Assembly (NCBI RefSeq): GCF_000421145.1
Contig: NZ_ATWH01000012.1
Span: 124,001 to 188,000 of the forward strand
Length of the DNA stretch: 64,000 bases
Direction of reading: 5' to 3'
Source: Glaciibacter superstes DSM 21135
GTDB lineage: Bacteria; Actinomycetota; Actinomycetes; Actinomycetales; Microbacteriaceae
Part shown: piece after piece, positions 52,733 through 61,004 of the stretch
Layout of the letters: every line of letters starts with the position of its first letter
Position numbering within the stretch: position 1 is the first letter of the stretch
Notes under the pieces: model-generated
Database searches by the model: none
Seen by the model: the letters and a program-made list of their open reading frames with translations, nothing else
Told to the model about the DNA's origin: nothing
Made by a program: the position numbers and the translations under genes

Positions 52733-53635
52733 TCAGACCCGCACGAGCAATGCTCCGGGGACAACGTCGATTTCGACCGGGAGAGTGCCGATGCGCTCTC
52801 CATCCGCATACGCGACGATGCCTTCTGCCTCGATGCGCACGCTCCGACAGCGGGAGAGTTCAACCTGCTTCAGTTGTATATGCGTTCCGGAGAATACTTT
52901 GGGGAAGACCCGGAGGAATGCGAGCCTGGACATCGGCGTCACGATGAAGAGATCGAGGAAGCCATCGTCGATGAGCGCGGTCGGTGCGATGCGCATGCCA
53001 CCGCCGATCGACACGTTGTTGGCCACAGACACCAGGAGGGCGCGCACTCGGCGTTCGACTCCGTCAACGGTGATGCGGTAGTCGATCGGCGACAGCGTGG
53101 CGAGCTCGCGCAGGATCGCCCACGTGTAGCGGCTTCGACCGCGTGGAAAGGTCATGCGGTTCGCCCGCTCGTTCACGATCGCGTCGAACCCCGCTGACAA
53201 AGCCCCCGCGTACCAGGTGTGCTGTCCCCCCTGCCGCACTCGCGCTGCGTCGATCGCGCGGGGCGGCCGTGAAAGCGACTCGAGCAGAAACGCAACGGAC
53301 GTTTCCGTGTCCTCGGCTGGAATTCCGAGGCCCAGGGCGAGATCGTTCCCTGTGCCGCAGGCCACGACGGCCATCGGCACTCCTGTTCCAGCCACCACAT
53401 TGGTGCCCAGGCTGACCATGCCGTCGCCTCCGACGACAACCAGCAGGTCGACGCCGCGCTCGAACGCAGCCTGGGTCTCCCTGCGAAGCAGCTCGATGTT
53501 GGCTTCGGTCAGCGAGACGACGTCGTGGCCGGCGGAACGAAGCGCTTCAGTCACTCGGGGACCGACATCCCGTCGCTTCCCGAATGACGCCTCCGGATTG
53601 ATCGCGACAGCGATCCGGAGTGAGGTCGTGGCCAT
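52733..53635 (-). CDS. Diacylglycerol/lipid kinase family protein
   Basis: About 300 residues, DAGK catalytic fold. INPEASFGKRRDVG, VVVGGDGMVSLG (the GGDGT-like nucleotide motif with Met-Val in place of Thr) and VACGTGNDLALGLGIPAEDTE (GTGNDxAR motif) are present; IDDGFLDLFIVTPMSRLAFLRVFPKVF is the C-terminal beta domain. Phosphorylates a lipid, possibly diacylglycerol. I prefer the ATG at 53635, with CATACT 7 nt upstream; a GTG at 53659 is possible. Divergent from the MBL gene. Confidence 0.88.
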   Translation of the reverse strand: MATTSLRIAVAINPEASFGKRRDVGPRVTEALRSAGHDVVSLTEANIELLRRETQAAFERGVDLLVVVGGDGMVSLGTNVVAGTGVPMAVVACGTGNDLALGLGIPAEDTETSVAFLLESLSRPPRAIDAARVRQGGQHTWYAGALSAGFDAIVNERANRMTFPRGRSRYTWAILRELATLSPIDYRITVDGVERRVRALLVSVANNVSIGGGMRIAPTALIDDGFLDLFIVTPMSRLAFLRVFPKVFSGTHIQLKQVELSRCRSVRIEAEGIVAYADGERIGTLPVEIDVVPGALLVRV

Positions 53636-53724
53636 AGTGGTGAGTATGGCGGTATTCACGAATAGGCAGAGCGAAGCATGGTCTGCGTGTTGCGTGGTGC
53701 ATCGATTCGGTGTTGGCTCAAGTC

Positions 53725-54363
53725 ATGAAACTGACGAAGCTCGAGCACGCGGCCCTCATCCTCGAATCCTCGGGCGACAAGCTCTTCATCGACCCTGGCT
53801 CGTTCACCACCGCCCTGACCGACACGGCGGGCGCGGTGGGAGTCGTCATCACGCATGAACACGCAGATCACTGGACACCGGAACAGCTCGACCGGATCGT
53901 CGAGATGAATCCCGGTGTGCCGATTTTCGCGCCTGCCGGAGTTGCGGCGGCGGCATCCGGTTACGACGTGACCGTCGTCGCGGCTGGCGATGCCGCGACA
54001 GCCGGGTCGTTCAGACTGCGATTCTTCGGCGGGAAGCACGCCCAGATTCACGCGTCCCTGCCGATCGTCGACAATATCGGAGTGCTCGTCAACGACGAGC
54101 TGTTCTACGGCGGCGACTCTTTGCGGGTTCCAGAGGGCCTGGCGGTTGACACCCTGGCGGTGCCGGCAGGGGCGCCGTGGCTGAAGATCGGCGAGGTGAT
54201 GGACTTTGTGCTCGCCGTGAAGCCCCGTCGAACGTTCCCTACACACGAGATGGTGTTGTCGATGGCGGGCAAGAAGCTGTCGAACACGCGGATCCAATGG
54301 GCGACGGAACAGAATGGCGGCGAGTTCTTCCCGCTGGAGCCGAACGACACGCTCGACCTCTGA
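53725..54363 (+). CDS. MBL-fold metal-dependent hydrolase
   Basis: About 212 residues, UlaG-like metallo-beta-lactamase fold. LIDPGSFT-type segment (FIDPGSF), ITHEHADHWTPEQLD (HxHxDH metal motif), HAQIH (third ligand region) and GGDSLRVPEG then FPTHEMVLS follow. Substrate unknown. ATG at 53725 matches the family N-terminus KLTKLEHAALIL; the GTG at 53710 is an alternative. Confidence 0.86.
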   Translation: MKLTKLEHAALILESSGDKLFIDPGSFTTALTDTAGAVGVVITHEHADHWTPEQLDRIVEMNPGVPIFAPAGVAAAASGYDVTVVAAGDAATAGSFRLRFFGGKHAQIHASLPIVDNIGVLVNDELFYGGDSLRVPEGLAVDTLAVPAGAPWLKIGEVMDFVLAVKPRRTFPTHEMVLSMAGKKLSNTRIQWATEQNGGEFFPLEPNDTLDL

Positions 54364-54384
54364 CCCCCTTATAGGGTGGGTCGG

Positions 54385-55458
54385 GTGATCAATGACACCA
54401 CCCTGGACTACCGACCGCTGACCGATCCGGTTGATCGAGCCGAGGTTACCGCGTTCAGGAAGCGCGTCAAAGCCGCGGGAGAATCGTGGGCGACGAGTTC
54501 CACCGGGTCGACGGTGCTGCTCATCTTTGTGCTCCTGATTGCGGGCGTTGTCGGCCTCGTCGGTCTCTTCAATTTCATTCTCGTCTCCGGCGGATCCCCG
54601 GCCACCGTGCTCGTGGTCTTCCTCAGCATCGTTGCGGTGGCAGTGGCGGGCACCGTCATCACTCGCTGGTACTCGACAGGTCCCGGCGGGCAGTGGGGTC
54701 GCTGGCACCGGCTTGCTCAGTTTGCAAGCGTGAATGGTCTGCGCTCGATCCCGACTTCCAATGAGCCCGGGTACCCCGGTTCGATCTTTCAGGTCGGGAG
54801 TGGCAGAACGTGCACAGATCGAATCCAGACCGTGTCTGGTCGCGAGACGGATGTCGGTTCGTACGCGTACACCACCGGTTCCGGCAAGAGCAAACAGACT
54901 CACAGCTGGGGCTATCTCGCCCTTCGACTCGACCGAAATCTGCCGCACATGGTGCTCGACGCCAAGTCCAACAACGGTCTGTTCGGAGGCACAAATCTGC
55001 CCACGAAATTCGACGGCGACCAGGTGCTGTCGCTCGAGGGCGACTTCGATCGCTGCTTCACCCTGTATTGCCCACAGCACTACGAACGCGATGCTCTCTA
55101 CGTGTTCACCCCAGACCTGATGGCCCTGCTGATCGATGAGACGTCTGCTTTCGACGTGGAGATCATCGACGACTGGATGTTCGTGTACTCCGCGGACCCG
55201 TTTGATGCCCTTGATCCGTCGATGTGGAAGCGGATGTTCCGCATCGTTTCTGTGGTCGGCGCCAAGACCGTCGACCAGACCGAGCGATACCGCGACGAGA
55301 GGATGCTGCCGGCTGCGGCATCCGTTCTCGCGGGAGCAGCCGCGACAGGCAACCGCGTAGCTCCGGCCGGGCGACGACTGCGCACCAAGATCAACTGGAT
55401 TGCGGTCGGCTCCGTGGCCGTGTTCGCGGTCGCCTGGTTCTGGATCACCCTCCGCTGA
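54385..55458 (+). CDS. Hypothetical membrane protein
   Basis: About 357 residues; family not recognised. Two TM helices lie near residues 40-95 (LLIFVLLIAGVVGLVGLFNFIL and VLVVFLSIVAVAVAGTVIT). A soluble domain of about 230 residues contains SYAYTTGSGKSKQTHSWGYLALRLDRNLPHMVLDAKSNN and VLSLEGDFDRCFTLYCP. A final TM helix at the C-terminus (WIAVGSVAVFAVAWFWITL) follows a basic stretch. TATAGG at 54370-54375 lies 9 nt before the GTG at 54385; a GTG at 54376 is also in frame. No nearby partner suggests a role. Confidence 0.8.
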   Translation: MINDTTLDYRPLTDPVDRAEVTAFRKRVKAAGESWATSSTGSTVLLIFVLLIAGVVGLVGLFNFILVSGGSPATVLVVFLSIVAVAVAGTVITRWYSTGPGGQWGRWHRLAQFASVNGLRSIPTSNEPGYPGSIFQVGSGRTCTDRIQTVSGRETDVGSYAYTTGSGKSKQTHSWGYLALRLDRNLPHMVLDAKSNNGLFGGTNLPTKFDGDQVLSLEGDFDRCFTLYCPQHYERDALYVFTPDLMALLIDETSAFDVEIIDDWMFVYSADPFDALDPSMWKRMFRIVSVVGAKTVDQTERYRDERMLPAAASVLAGAAATGNRVAPAGRRLRTKINWIAVGSVAVFAVAWFWITLR

Positions 55459-55475
55459 CGCCTGCCGGCACGCCC

Positions 55476-57416
55476 ATGGCACTGTACCCTGATGCCACAT
55501 CTCCCGTCATTCGGAAGGAGCATCCCATCTCCACGGACGGTGCACCAGAGCCCACCCAAGACAGTGATGTCCGCGGCGCTACGGCGTGGCAGCGGCTACA
55601 TCGGATGAAGAGCGGCGTCTCGAACCCCGAACGGGTGTCTGCCGGCCTCTTGCTCGCTTTCACCGTCATCGCGATCGCCTGGTCGAATGCGCCGTTCGGC
55701 GACACCTACGGTGAGTTTTGGAACTCGATCATCGACCTCCGAGTCGCCGAAGCGCACCTTGAATTGACCTTCCACGACCTGGTCAACGACGGCCTCATGG
55801 CATTCTTCTTCTTCCAGGTCGGCCTCGAGGTCAAGAGAGAGTTCACGATCGGCGACCTCACTGACCGGTCGCGGGCACTGGTTCCCGTCGTCGCTGCTGT
55901 CGCGGGCCTTCTCGTGCCGGCCGGGGTCTTCCTGGTGTTCAATCCGTCCGGCGAAAACGCGCAGGCCTGGGGCGTGGTGATCTCCACCGACACCGCGTTC
56001 CTGGTCGGGGCACTCGCCATCATCGGGCCAAAGTTCCCCGCACGGCTTCGCGTGTTCTTGCTGACTCTGGCGGTCGTTGACGATGTCGGCGCTCTAGCGG
56101 TCATCGCCGTCTTCTACACCGCAGGACTCCAGCTGCTGCCTTTCTTGCTCGCCCTACTCCTCCTCATTGCCGTCGCCCTGGTGCGCTTCCTTCCGGCCGG
56201 TCGTGGACCGGCGTATGCGTTCCTGGCTGTGGCAACCTGGCTCGCCCTGTTCGCGTCCGGAGTCCATCCGACCCTTGCCGGCGTCGGAATCGCACTGCTC
56301 ATTCCGGTCTACCCGCCGAGGCGACGTGAAGTGGAGCGCACGATGGAGCTGACACGTGCCTTCAGACAGTCGCCCACCCCCGGCTACGCGGCGGCAGCAT
56401 CGCGCAGCCTGAGAGACTCCATCTCGATCAACGAGAGACTCCAGAACTCCTATGGACCGTACATCTGGTATTTCGTGCTGCCACTCTTCGCTCTGGCGAA
56501 CGCGGGTGTCAAACTCAACGGGGCAACACTCGCGGCTGCCGCTGTCTCGCCACTGACCTGGGGAATCATCGCCGGCCTGGTGCTCGGAAAGTTCATCGGT
56601 ATCACCGGCGCAACCGCACTGGTGCGGAGGCTCGGAATCGGCCGGCTGGCACCTGGCCTCACCCTCGATCGGATCGCCGGCGGCGCGGCTCTGTCGGGGA
56701 TCGGCTTCACGATCTCGCTCTTCATCGTCGATCTGGCGATCGACGATCCACTGAAGCAGCACGAGGCGCGCGTCGGCGTCCTTGCCGCCTCGCTGCTGGC
56801 TTTCCTGCTCGGCTGGGTGATCTTCGCGGTGCTGGACAGGTTCCGTCCACCTGCCGCCATCGGAAAGACCCTGGTACGACCGTTCGACCCTGAACGCGAC
56901 CATTTCAAAGGCGATCCGGAGGCGGTCATCACCCTCGTCGAGTACGGCGATTTCGAGTGCCCGTTCTGCAGTCGCGCAACCGGGTCAATCGATGAAGTGA
57001 TCGCACATTACGGCGGCCGCATTCGGGTTGTCTGGCGTCATTTGCCACTGACTCGTATTCACCCGCACGCCGTCGAAGCGGCGCTGGCCAGCGAAGCCGC
57101 CGCTATGCAGGGTGCGTTCTTCAAATTGGCTCCGACATTGTTCTCGCACCAGGATCACCTCGAATACGACGACCTGGTGGGGTATGCCGACCAGCTCGGC
57201 CTCGACCTTGACCAGTTCAGGTCAGACATGCGATCGGCAACGGTTCAGAACAGGGTCGAAGATGACATCCTGGATGCCGAGCTGATGGATCTGCAATCCA
57301 CCCCGACGTTCTTCATCGGCAATACTCGCCACCACGGCCCGTATGACGCTGCTTCGCTCATTCGAGCCCTCGACCGGAGCGCGACCGGTGAGGAGCCCGG
57401 CGTCCCGCGAGACTGA
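55476..57416 (+). CDS. nhaA: Na+/H+ antiporter NhaA fused to a DsbA-like thioredoxin domain
   Basis: About 646 residues. Residues 50-450 are NhaA with about 12 TM helices: FFFFQVGLEVKREF, STDTAFLVGALAI and LTLAVVDDVGALAVIAVFY (the paired Asp of ion binding). Residues 470-640 form a DsbA/thioredoxin domain with EYGDFECPFCSRATGSIDEV (CPFC active site) and a cis-Pro loop TPTFFIG. Such fusions occur in actinobacteria. The annotated ATG at 55476 lacks a Shine-Dalgarno; GGAAGGAG at 55513-55520 lies 6 nt before an in-frame ATC at 55527, and a -10-like TACCCT (55485-55490) lies between, so the real start may be ATC. Confidence 0.92.
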   Translation: MALYPDATSPVIRKEHPISTDGAPEPTQDSDVRGATAWQRLHRMKSGVSNPERVSAGLLLAFTVIAIAWSNAPFGDTYGEFWNSIIDLRVAEAHLELTFHDLVNDGLMAFFFFQVGLEVKREFTIGDLTDRSRALVPVVAAVAGLLVPAGVFLVFNPSGENAQAWGVVISTDTAFLVGALAIIGPKFPARLRVFLLTLAVVDDVGALAVIAVFYTAGLQLLPFLLALLLLIAVALVRFLPAGRGPAYAFLAVATWLALFASGVHPTLAGVGIALLIPVYPPRRREVERTMELTRAFRQSPTPGYAAAASRSLRDSISINERLQNSYGPYIWYFVLPLFALANAGVKLNGATLAAAAVSPLTWGIIAGLVLGKFIGITGATALVRRLGIGRLAPGLTLDRIAGGAALSGIGFTISLFIVDLAIDDPLKQHEARVGVLAASLLAFLLGWVIFAVLDRFRPPAAIGKTLVRPFDPERDHFKGDPEAVITLVEYGDFECPFCSRATGSIDEVIAHYGGRIRVVWRHLPLTRIHPHAVEAALASEAAAMQGAFFKLAPTLFSHQDHLEYDDLVGYADQLGLDLDQFRSDMRSATVQNRVEDDILDAELMDLQSTPTFFIGNTRHHGPYDAASLIRALDRSATGEEPGVPRD

Positions 57417-57454
57417 ACGCCCGCAGCCGATGCCAGACAGGCATGTCCGGATTT

Positions 57455-57528
57455 GCGCCGAGAATCGCCGTTTGCGCCGAGTTGACCCGGTGCAGCGGCG
57501 ACACTCGGCGCTCCGGGCGACAATCGCG
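57455..57528. repeat. Intergenic palindromic repeat, copy C
   Basis: Starts GCGCCGAGAATCGCCGTTTG, contains CCGGTGCAGCGGCGACACTC and ends in GGGCGACAATCGCG. Same orientation and order of blocks as copy D at 58165; the two flank the DUF1990 gene. It fills much of the 241-bp gap after nhaA. Confidence 0.9.
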
Positions 57529-57657
57529 TCCTCGGTCATTGCCATACGCGGGTATCCGGGCAGTGCACGTCACTCTCCTGCCCCTGCGATGATTGAGGAA
57601 TGTTGAACGTGTTCACCGTCGTCACACGAACCGGGCCACCGTTCGAGCGGCTGCGAC

Positions 57658-58134
57658 ATGACGAGCCCTGAGCTCGCCGACTGGCACACCAGAGACGACG
57701 ATGGATTCCGTCGCTCGGAAGCGTCGGCATTCATCGGAAACGGTGGCGCAGCATGGGAGCGGGCAGCGCGGGGCGTTCTGCTGTGGCGCGTGAAGACCGC
57801 CAGCGGATTCACGGTGGACACCGCAGCACCCGCAGCGACCGGTGACAGGGTCACGGTCACCACGCGTGTGTTCGGCGTCACCATCGTGGAACCGGTCGAA
57901 GTCGTGTCAGTGGTCGACACCCCGGTGATGGTCGGCTTCTCCTACCGCACCCTGCCGGGGCATCCGGTCGATGGCGAGGAAGCCTTCATCGTGCACCGCA
58001 TTGGAGATGACGTCTATCTCACGGTGCGATCCTTGACGAGAGCGGCCCAAGAGCAGCCGTGGCGCGCTCTCTATCCGTTGCTCCGAGTCGCACAGCTGGT
58101 CGCCCGCCGCCGGTATCTGCGCGCGCTTCGGTAA
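57658..58134 (+). CDS. DUF1990 family protein
   Basis: 158 residues, cytosolic. DGFRRSEASAFIGNGGAAWERAARGVLLW and VVDTPVMVGFSYRTLPGHPVDGEEAFIV (the TLPGHPxxGEE motif) identify the family, which has a lipocalin-like or SRPBCC-like fold and no proven enzyme activity. It lacks the usual first 20 or so residues (Y.EVGAT segment); a tga stop at 57604-57606 closes the frame upstream, so the ATG at 57658 is the only start, with no good Shine-Dalgarno. It is flanked by two direct copies of the palindromic repeat. Confidence 0.82.
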   Translation: MTSPELADWHTRDDDGFRRSEASAFIGNGGAAWERAARGVLLWRVKTASGFTVDTAAPAATGDRVTVTTRVFGVTIVEPVEVVSVVDTPVMVGFSYRTLPGHPVDGEEAFIVHRIGDDVYLTVRSLTRAAQEQPWRALYPLLRVAQLVARRRYLRALR

Positions 58135-58164
58135 CGGGATTTCGCCACACTCGTTGACAGAACC

Positions 58165-58240
58165 GCGCCGAGAATCGCCGTTCGCGCCGAGGCGACCCGG
58201 TGCAGCGGCGACACTCGGTGCGACGGGCGACTACCGGCGC
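58165..58240. repeat. Intergenic palindromic repeat, copy D
   Basis: Starts GCGCCGAGAATCGCCGTTCG and shares CGACCCGGTGCAGCGGCGAC-type core and ACACTCGG with copy C, ending GGGCGACTACCGGCGC. It lies between the DUF1990 gene and the terminator of tRNA-Gln. Confidence 0.9.
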
Positions 58241-58275
58241 AGCAGCGCACCGCCAAAGAAACGAGCGGGCAAACG

Positions 58276-58302
58276 AAAACGGCCCCCGCAGAGCGGGAGC
58301 CG
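58276..58302 (-). terminator. Intrinsic terminator of tRNA-Gln
   Basis: On the minus strand CGGCTCCCG, loop CTCTG, CGGGGGCCG then TTTTC. The stem is 9 bp with one mismatch and the T-run is clear. It begins 6 nt after the tRNA 3' end. Confidence 0.85.
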
Positions 58303-58308
58303 AATGTG

Positions 58309-58380
58309 CTGGGGTACCTGGACTCGAACCAAGAACAACTGAACCAGAATCAGCCGTGTTGCCAATTACACCATACCCCA
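58309..58380 (-). tRNA. tRNA-Gln (CTG)
   Basis: Acceptor TGGGGTA pairs with TACCCCA, anticodon loop TTCTGGT gives CTG, T-arm CTTGGTTCGAGTCCAGG, discriminator G. CCA is not encoded, unlike the tRNA-Glu of this window. Confidence 0.95.
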
Positions 58381-58410
58381 ATGCCCAATCAATGACCGGG
58401 CCGACTAGTA

Positions 58411-58440
58411 ACTCTAACCTACCGGCGGCGGGCCCGACAA
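58411..58440 (-). promoter_or_regulatory. Promoter of tRNA-Gln
   Basis: TTGTCG (58440-58435), an 18-nt spacer and TAGAGT (58416-58411), about 30 nt before the tRNA 5' end. Confidence 0.55.
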
Positions 58441-58470
58441 ACTGAGTAGAACGACGGCCACCGGTCGAGC

Positions 58471-59451
58471 TCAGAGCGGGCCGATCAGGTCCCGGTTCAT
58501 CACCGCGGCGGCGCTCGCCCCGCTACCCGCCGCAACCAGCAACTGCTGCGGACCCGGCGGCGTCGCATCCCCCGCGGCGTACAGACCGGGCACAGAGGTG
58601 CGCCCTCCGGCATCCACCGTAACGAGCCCCTCTGCATCAGTCTCCAGCCCCGGCACGTCGAGAAAGTCGATCGCCGGTGTCCAGCGCGGCCGCACAAAAC
58701 CTGCGGTGCGCGGCACGACGTCGCCGCCCTCAAGCTGCACGCCGGTCATCGCACCGTGGTCCCCCACGACGTCCGCGATCCTGCGACGGTCGACACGGAT
58801 ACCGCGCGCCAACAGTGCCGCTTCGTCGCGGTCGCTGACCTCACCGACACCGTTCGTGAAAACAATCAGGTCGTCGCTCCACTGCGAGAGCAGCAGCGCC
58901 CTCTCTGCCAGGTCAGCCGATTCGCCGATCAGCGCGAGCGCGGCATCCGACTTCTCGTATCCGTCACAATCGATACAGCTGTGCAGGTTGGTGCCGTACC
59001 AGGCCCGGATGCTTGGCAGGGCGGGCAGCGTTTCCGTCAGTCCGGTGGCAACCAGCACGGCGCGCGCCCGCACCTCTCGTGCCCGCTCCCCGCGTAACCC
59101 CCGTGTCGCCACCGTGAAGCGCCCGCCGGTGCCGCTCGCCTCGGCGACATGGGACACAGACCTCGCCAGCCCCGAGTGAAACTCGCCGCCGGGATAGGAT
59201 TCGATCTCTTCGCGTCCGATCCGACGCAGGTCGAGGGGCGAGATACCGTCTCTCGTGATAAACCCGTGGGCGTGCAACGTGGCGGCATTGCGCGGACGGT
59301 TGCTGTCGACCAGCAGGACCCGTCGGCGTGCGCGGACCAGCGCCAGACCGGCCGCGAGCCCAGCTGGGCCAGCGCCGATGATGACCACGTCGTACGGGCC
59401 AGAGTCATACGGACCAGTGTCGTACGGACCAGTGTCGACCGGGTCTGTCAT
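58471..59451 (-). CDS. Thioredoxin-reductase-like FAD/NAD(P) oxidoreductase
   Basis: About 326 residues, two-dinucleotide-binding flavoprotein. [20 protein letters not shown] is the FAD motif, [12 protein letters not shown] holds the redox CxxC in the form [21 protein letters not shown] is the NAD(P) motif and [27 protein letters not shown] the final FAD motif. The first 20 residues repeat DTGPYD/DSGPYD from 15-bp DNA repeats. The ATG overlaps the gltX stop by 4 nt (ATGA). The electron acceptor is unknown. Confidence 0.9.
   Translation of the reverse strand: MTDPVDTGPYDTGPYDSGPYDVVIIGAGPAGLAAGLALVRARRRVLLVDSNRPRNAATLHAHGFITRDGISPLDLRRIGREEIESYPGGEFHSGLARSVSHVAEASGTGGRFTVATRGLRGERAREVRARAVLVATGLTETLPALPSIRAWYGTNLHSCIDCDGYEKSDAALALIGESADLAERALLLSQWSDDLIVFTNGVGEVSDRDEAALLARGIRVDRRRIADVVGDHGAMTGVQLEGGDVVPRTAGFVRPRWTPAIDFLDVPGLETDAEGLVTVDAGGRTSVPGLYAAGDATPPGPQQLLVAAGSGASAAAVMNRDLIGPL
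59389..59448. repeat. Four 15-bp repeats at the start of the reductase gene
   Basis: GTCGTACGGGCCAGA, GTCATACGGACCAGT, GTCGTACGGACCAGT and GTCGACCGGGTCTGT follow without gaps. They encode [17 protein letters not shown] just before the FAD-binding motif. Confidence 0.92.
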
Positions 59452-60968
59452 GCCACCAGTGTGACCGACAGCCGTTCCAGTCGCGCGAGCGACTCGGACT
59501 TGCCGAGGATCTCCATCGACTCGAACAAGGGCGGCGACACCTTTCGTCCTGAAACGGCGACCCGTAGTGGGCCGAACGCCACGCGTGGCTTGAGCTCCAG
59601 CCCCTCGATGAGAGTCTCCGTGAGGGTGGTGTGCACCCTCTCGTGGTTCCATTCCGCATCCGGAATATTCGCGAGCGCGGCGCTGGAGGCCGTCAGGATC
59701 TCGCCGGCGTTCTTCGGCAGCGAAGCCAGCGCATCCTGTTCGTGCACCAGTTCCTCACTCTCGACGAAGAGGAACCCGAGCATTCCGGGTGCCTCTCCCA
59801 GAAGCGCGATGCGCTCCTGGATGAGCGGGGCCGCTGCGGCGAGGATTCCTTGCTCTTCGGCGCCCAACGGTTCGCTCACAATGCCCGCGGCCACCAAGTA
59901 CGGCACGACTCGCTCGGCGAAGTCACCGACGTCGAGAAGCCGGATATGGTCGCCGTTGATCGATTCGGCCTTCTTCAGGTCGAAGCGCGCCGGGTTCGGG
60001 TTGACGTCCACAACGTCGAACGCGGCCACCATCTCGTCGATAGAGAAGACGTCGCGGTCGTGGGTGAGCGACCAGCCGAGCAGCGCCAGGTAGTTGACCA
60101 GCCCCTCAGGGATGAACCCGCGGTCCCTGTGGTGGAACAGGTTCGACTCAGGGTCGCGCTTCGACAATTTCTTGTTGCCATCCCCCATCACGTAGGGGAG
60201 GTGCCCGAAACGCGGCACGAACGTGGTCAGCCCAACATCGATGAGCGCGTGATAGAGGGCGATCTGGCGCGGCGTCGACGACAGCAGGTCTTCGCCGCGC
60301 AGAACGTGGGTGACGCCCATGAGCGCGTCATCGACCGGGTTCACGAACGGGTACAACGGATGCCCGTTAGGGCGCACGACGACAAAGTCACTGAACGAGC
60401 CGGCCGGGAATGTGATCTCGCCTCGAACCAGGTCGTCGAAGGAAAGATCAGTGTCTGGAACACGCAGTCGGAGCGCGGGCGAGCGCCCTTCGGCGCGGAA
60501 GACACTCTTCTGCTCATCGGTCAGGTCGCGTTCGAAGTTGTCGTAACCCATCTTCGGGTCGCGGCCGAGCGAGACGTTACGCGCTTCGATCTCCTCGCCG
60601 GTGGCGAAACTCTCGTAGATGTGCCCCGATTCCGTCAGCTTCGCAATCACGTCCTGATAGATTCCCGACCGCTCTGACTGGCGGTACGGCCCGTGCGGAC
60701 CCCCCGCGTCGACCCCTTCATCCCAGTCCAGTCGCAGCCAGCGGAGGCCGTCGACGATCTGGCCGAAACTCTCTTCGCTGTCGCGCGCGGCATCCGTGTC
60801 TTCGATCCGGAAGATCAGCTTGCCGCCGGTGTGCCGGGCGTATGCCCAGTTGAACAGGGCGGTGCGAATCAGCCCGACATGGGGTGTGCCGGTCGGCGAG
60901 GGGCAGAACCGCACGCGAACATCGGTGCCGGTTGCCGTGGAAAAGGGGTGCGCAGTGGTCTCAGACAT
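59448..60968 (-). CDS. gltX: Glutamyl-tRNA synthetase
   Basis: Class I synthetase, 506 residues. [31 protein letters not shown] carries the HIGH-type motif (HVGL), [15 protein letters not shown] follows, and KLSKRDPES is the KMSKS-type loop. Gln-specific features are absent, so it charges tRNA-Glu. TAGAAT at 60982-60977 lies 8 nt before the ATG, and GGAG lies between, so either a leaderless or very short leader is likely. Confidence 0.97.
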   Translation of the reverse strand: MSETTAHPFSTATGTDVRVRFCPSPTGTPHVGLIRTALFNWAYARHTGGKLIFRIEDTDAARDSEESFGQIVDGLRWLRLDWDEGVDAGGPHGPYRQSERSGIYQDVIAKLTESGHIYESFATGEEIEARNVSLGRDPKMGYDNFERDLTDEQKSVFRAEGRSPALRLRVPDTDLSFDDLVRGEITFPAGSFSDFVVVRPNGHPLYPFVNPVDDALMGVTHVLRGEDLLSSTPRQIALYHALIDVGLTTFVPRFGHLPYVMGDGNKKLSKRDPESNLFHHRDRGFIPEGLVNYLALLGWSLTHDRDVFSIDEMVAAFDVVDVNPNPARFDLKKAESINGDHIRLLDVGDFAERVVPYLVAAGIVSEPLGAEEQGILAAAAPLIQERIALLGEAPGMLGFLFVESEELVHEQDALASLPKNAGEILTASSAALANIPDAEWNHERVHTTLTETLIEGLELKPRVAFGPLRVAVSGRKVSPPLFESMEILGKSESLARLERLSVTLVA

Positions 60969-61004
60969 CGCCTCCGATTCTAGTTGAGCGGCGCGCGGCC
61001 GGAG

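Noticed and set aside
53656..55500. 614-codon minus-strand ORF across the MBL and hypothetical membrane protein genes
   Set aside because: It spans two well-supported plus-strand genes and the gap between them; translation is His/Arg-rich without motifs.
57600..57671. 23-codon ORF with a GAGG site before the DUF1990 gene
   Set aside because: It overlaps the DUF1990 start in another frame and its peptide has no similarity to the missing DUF1990 N-terminus; too short to call.
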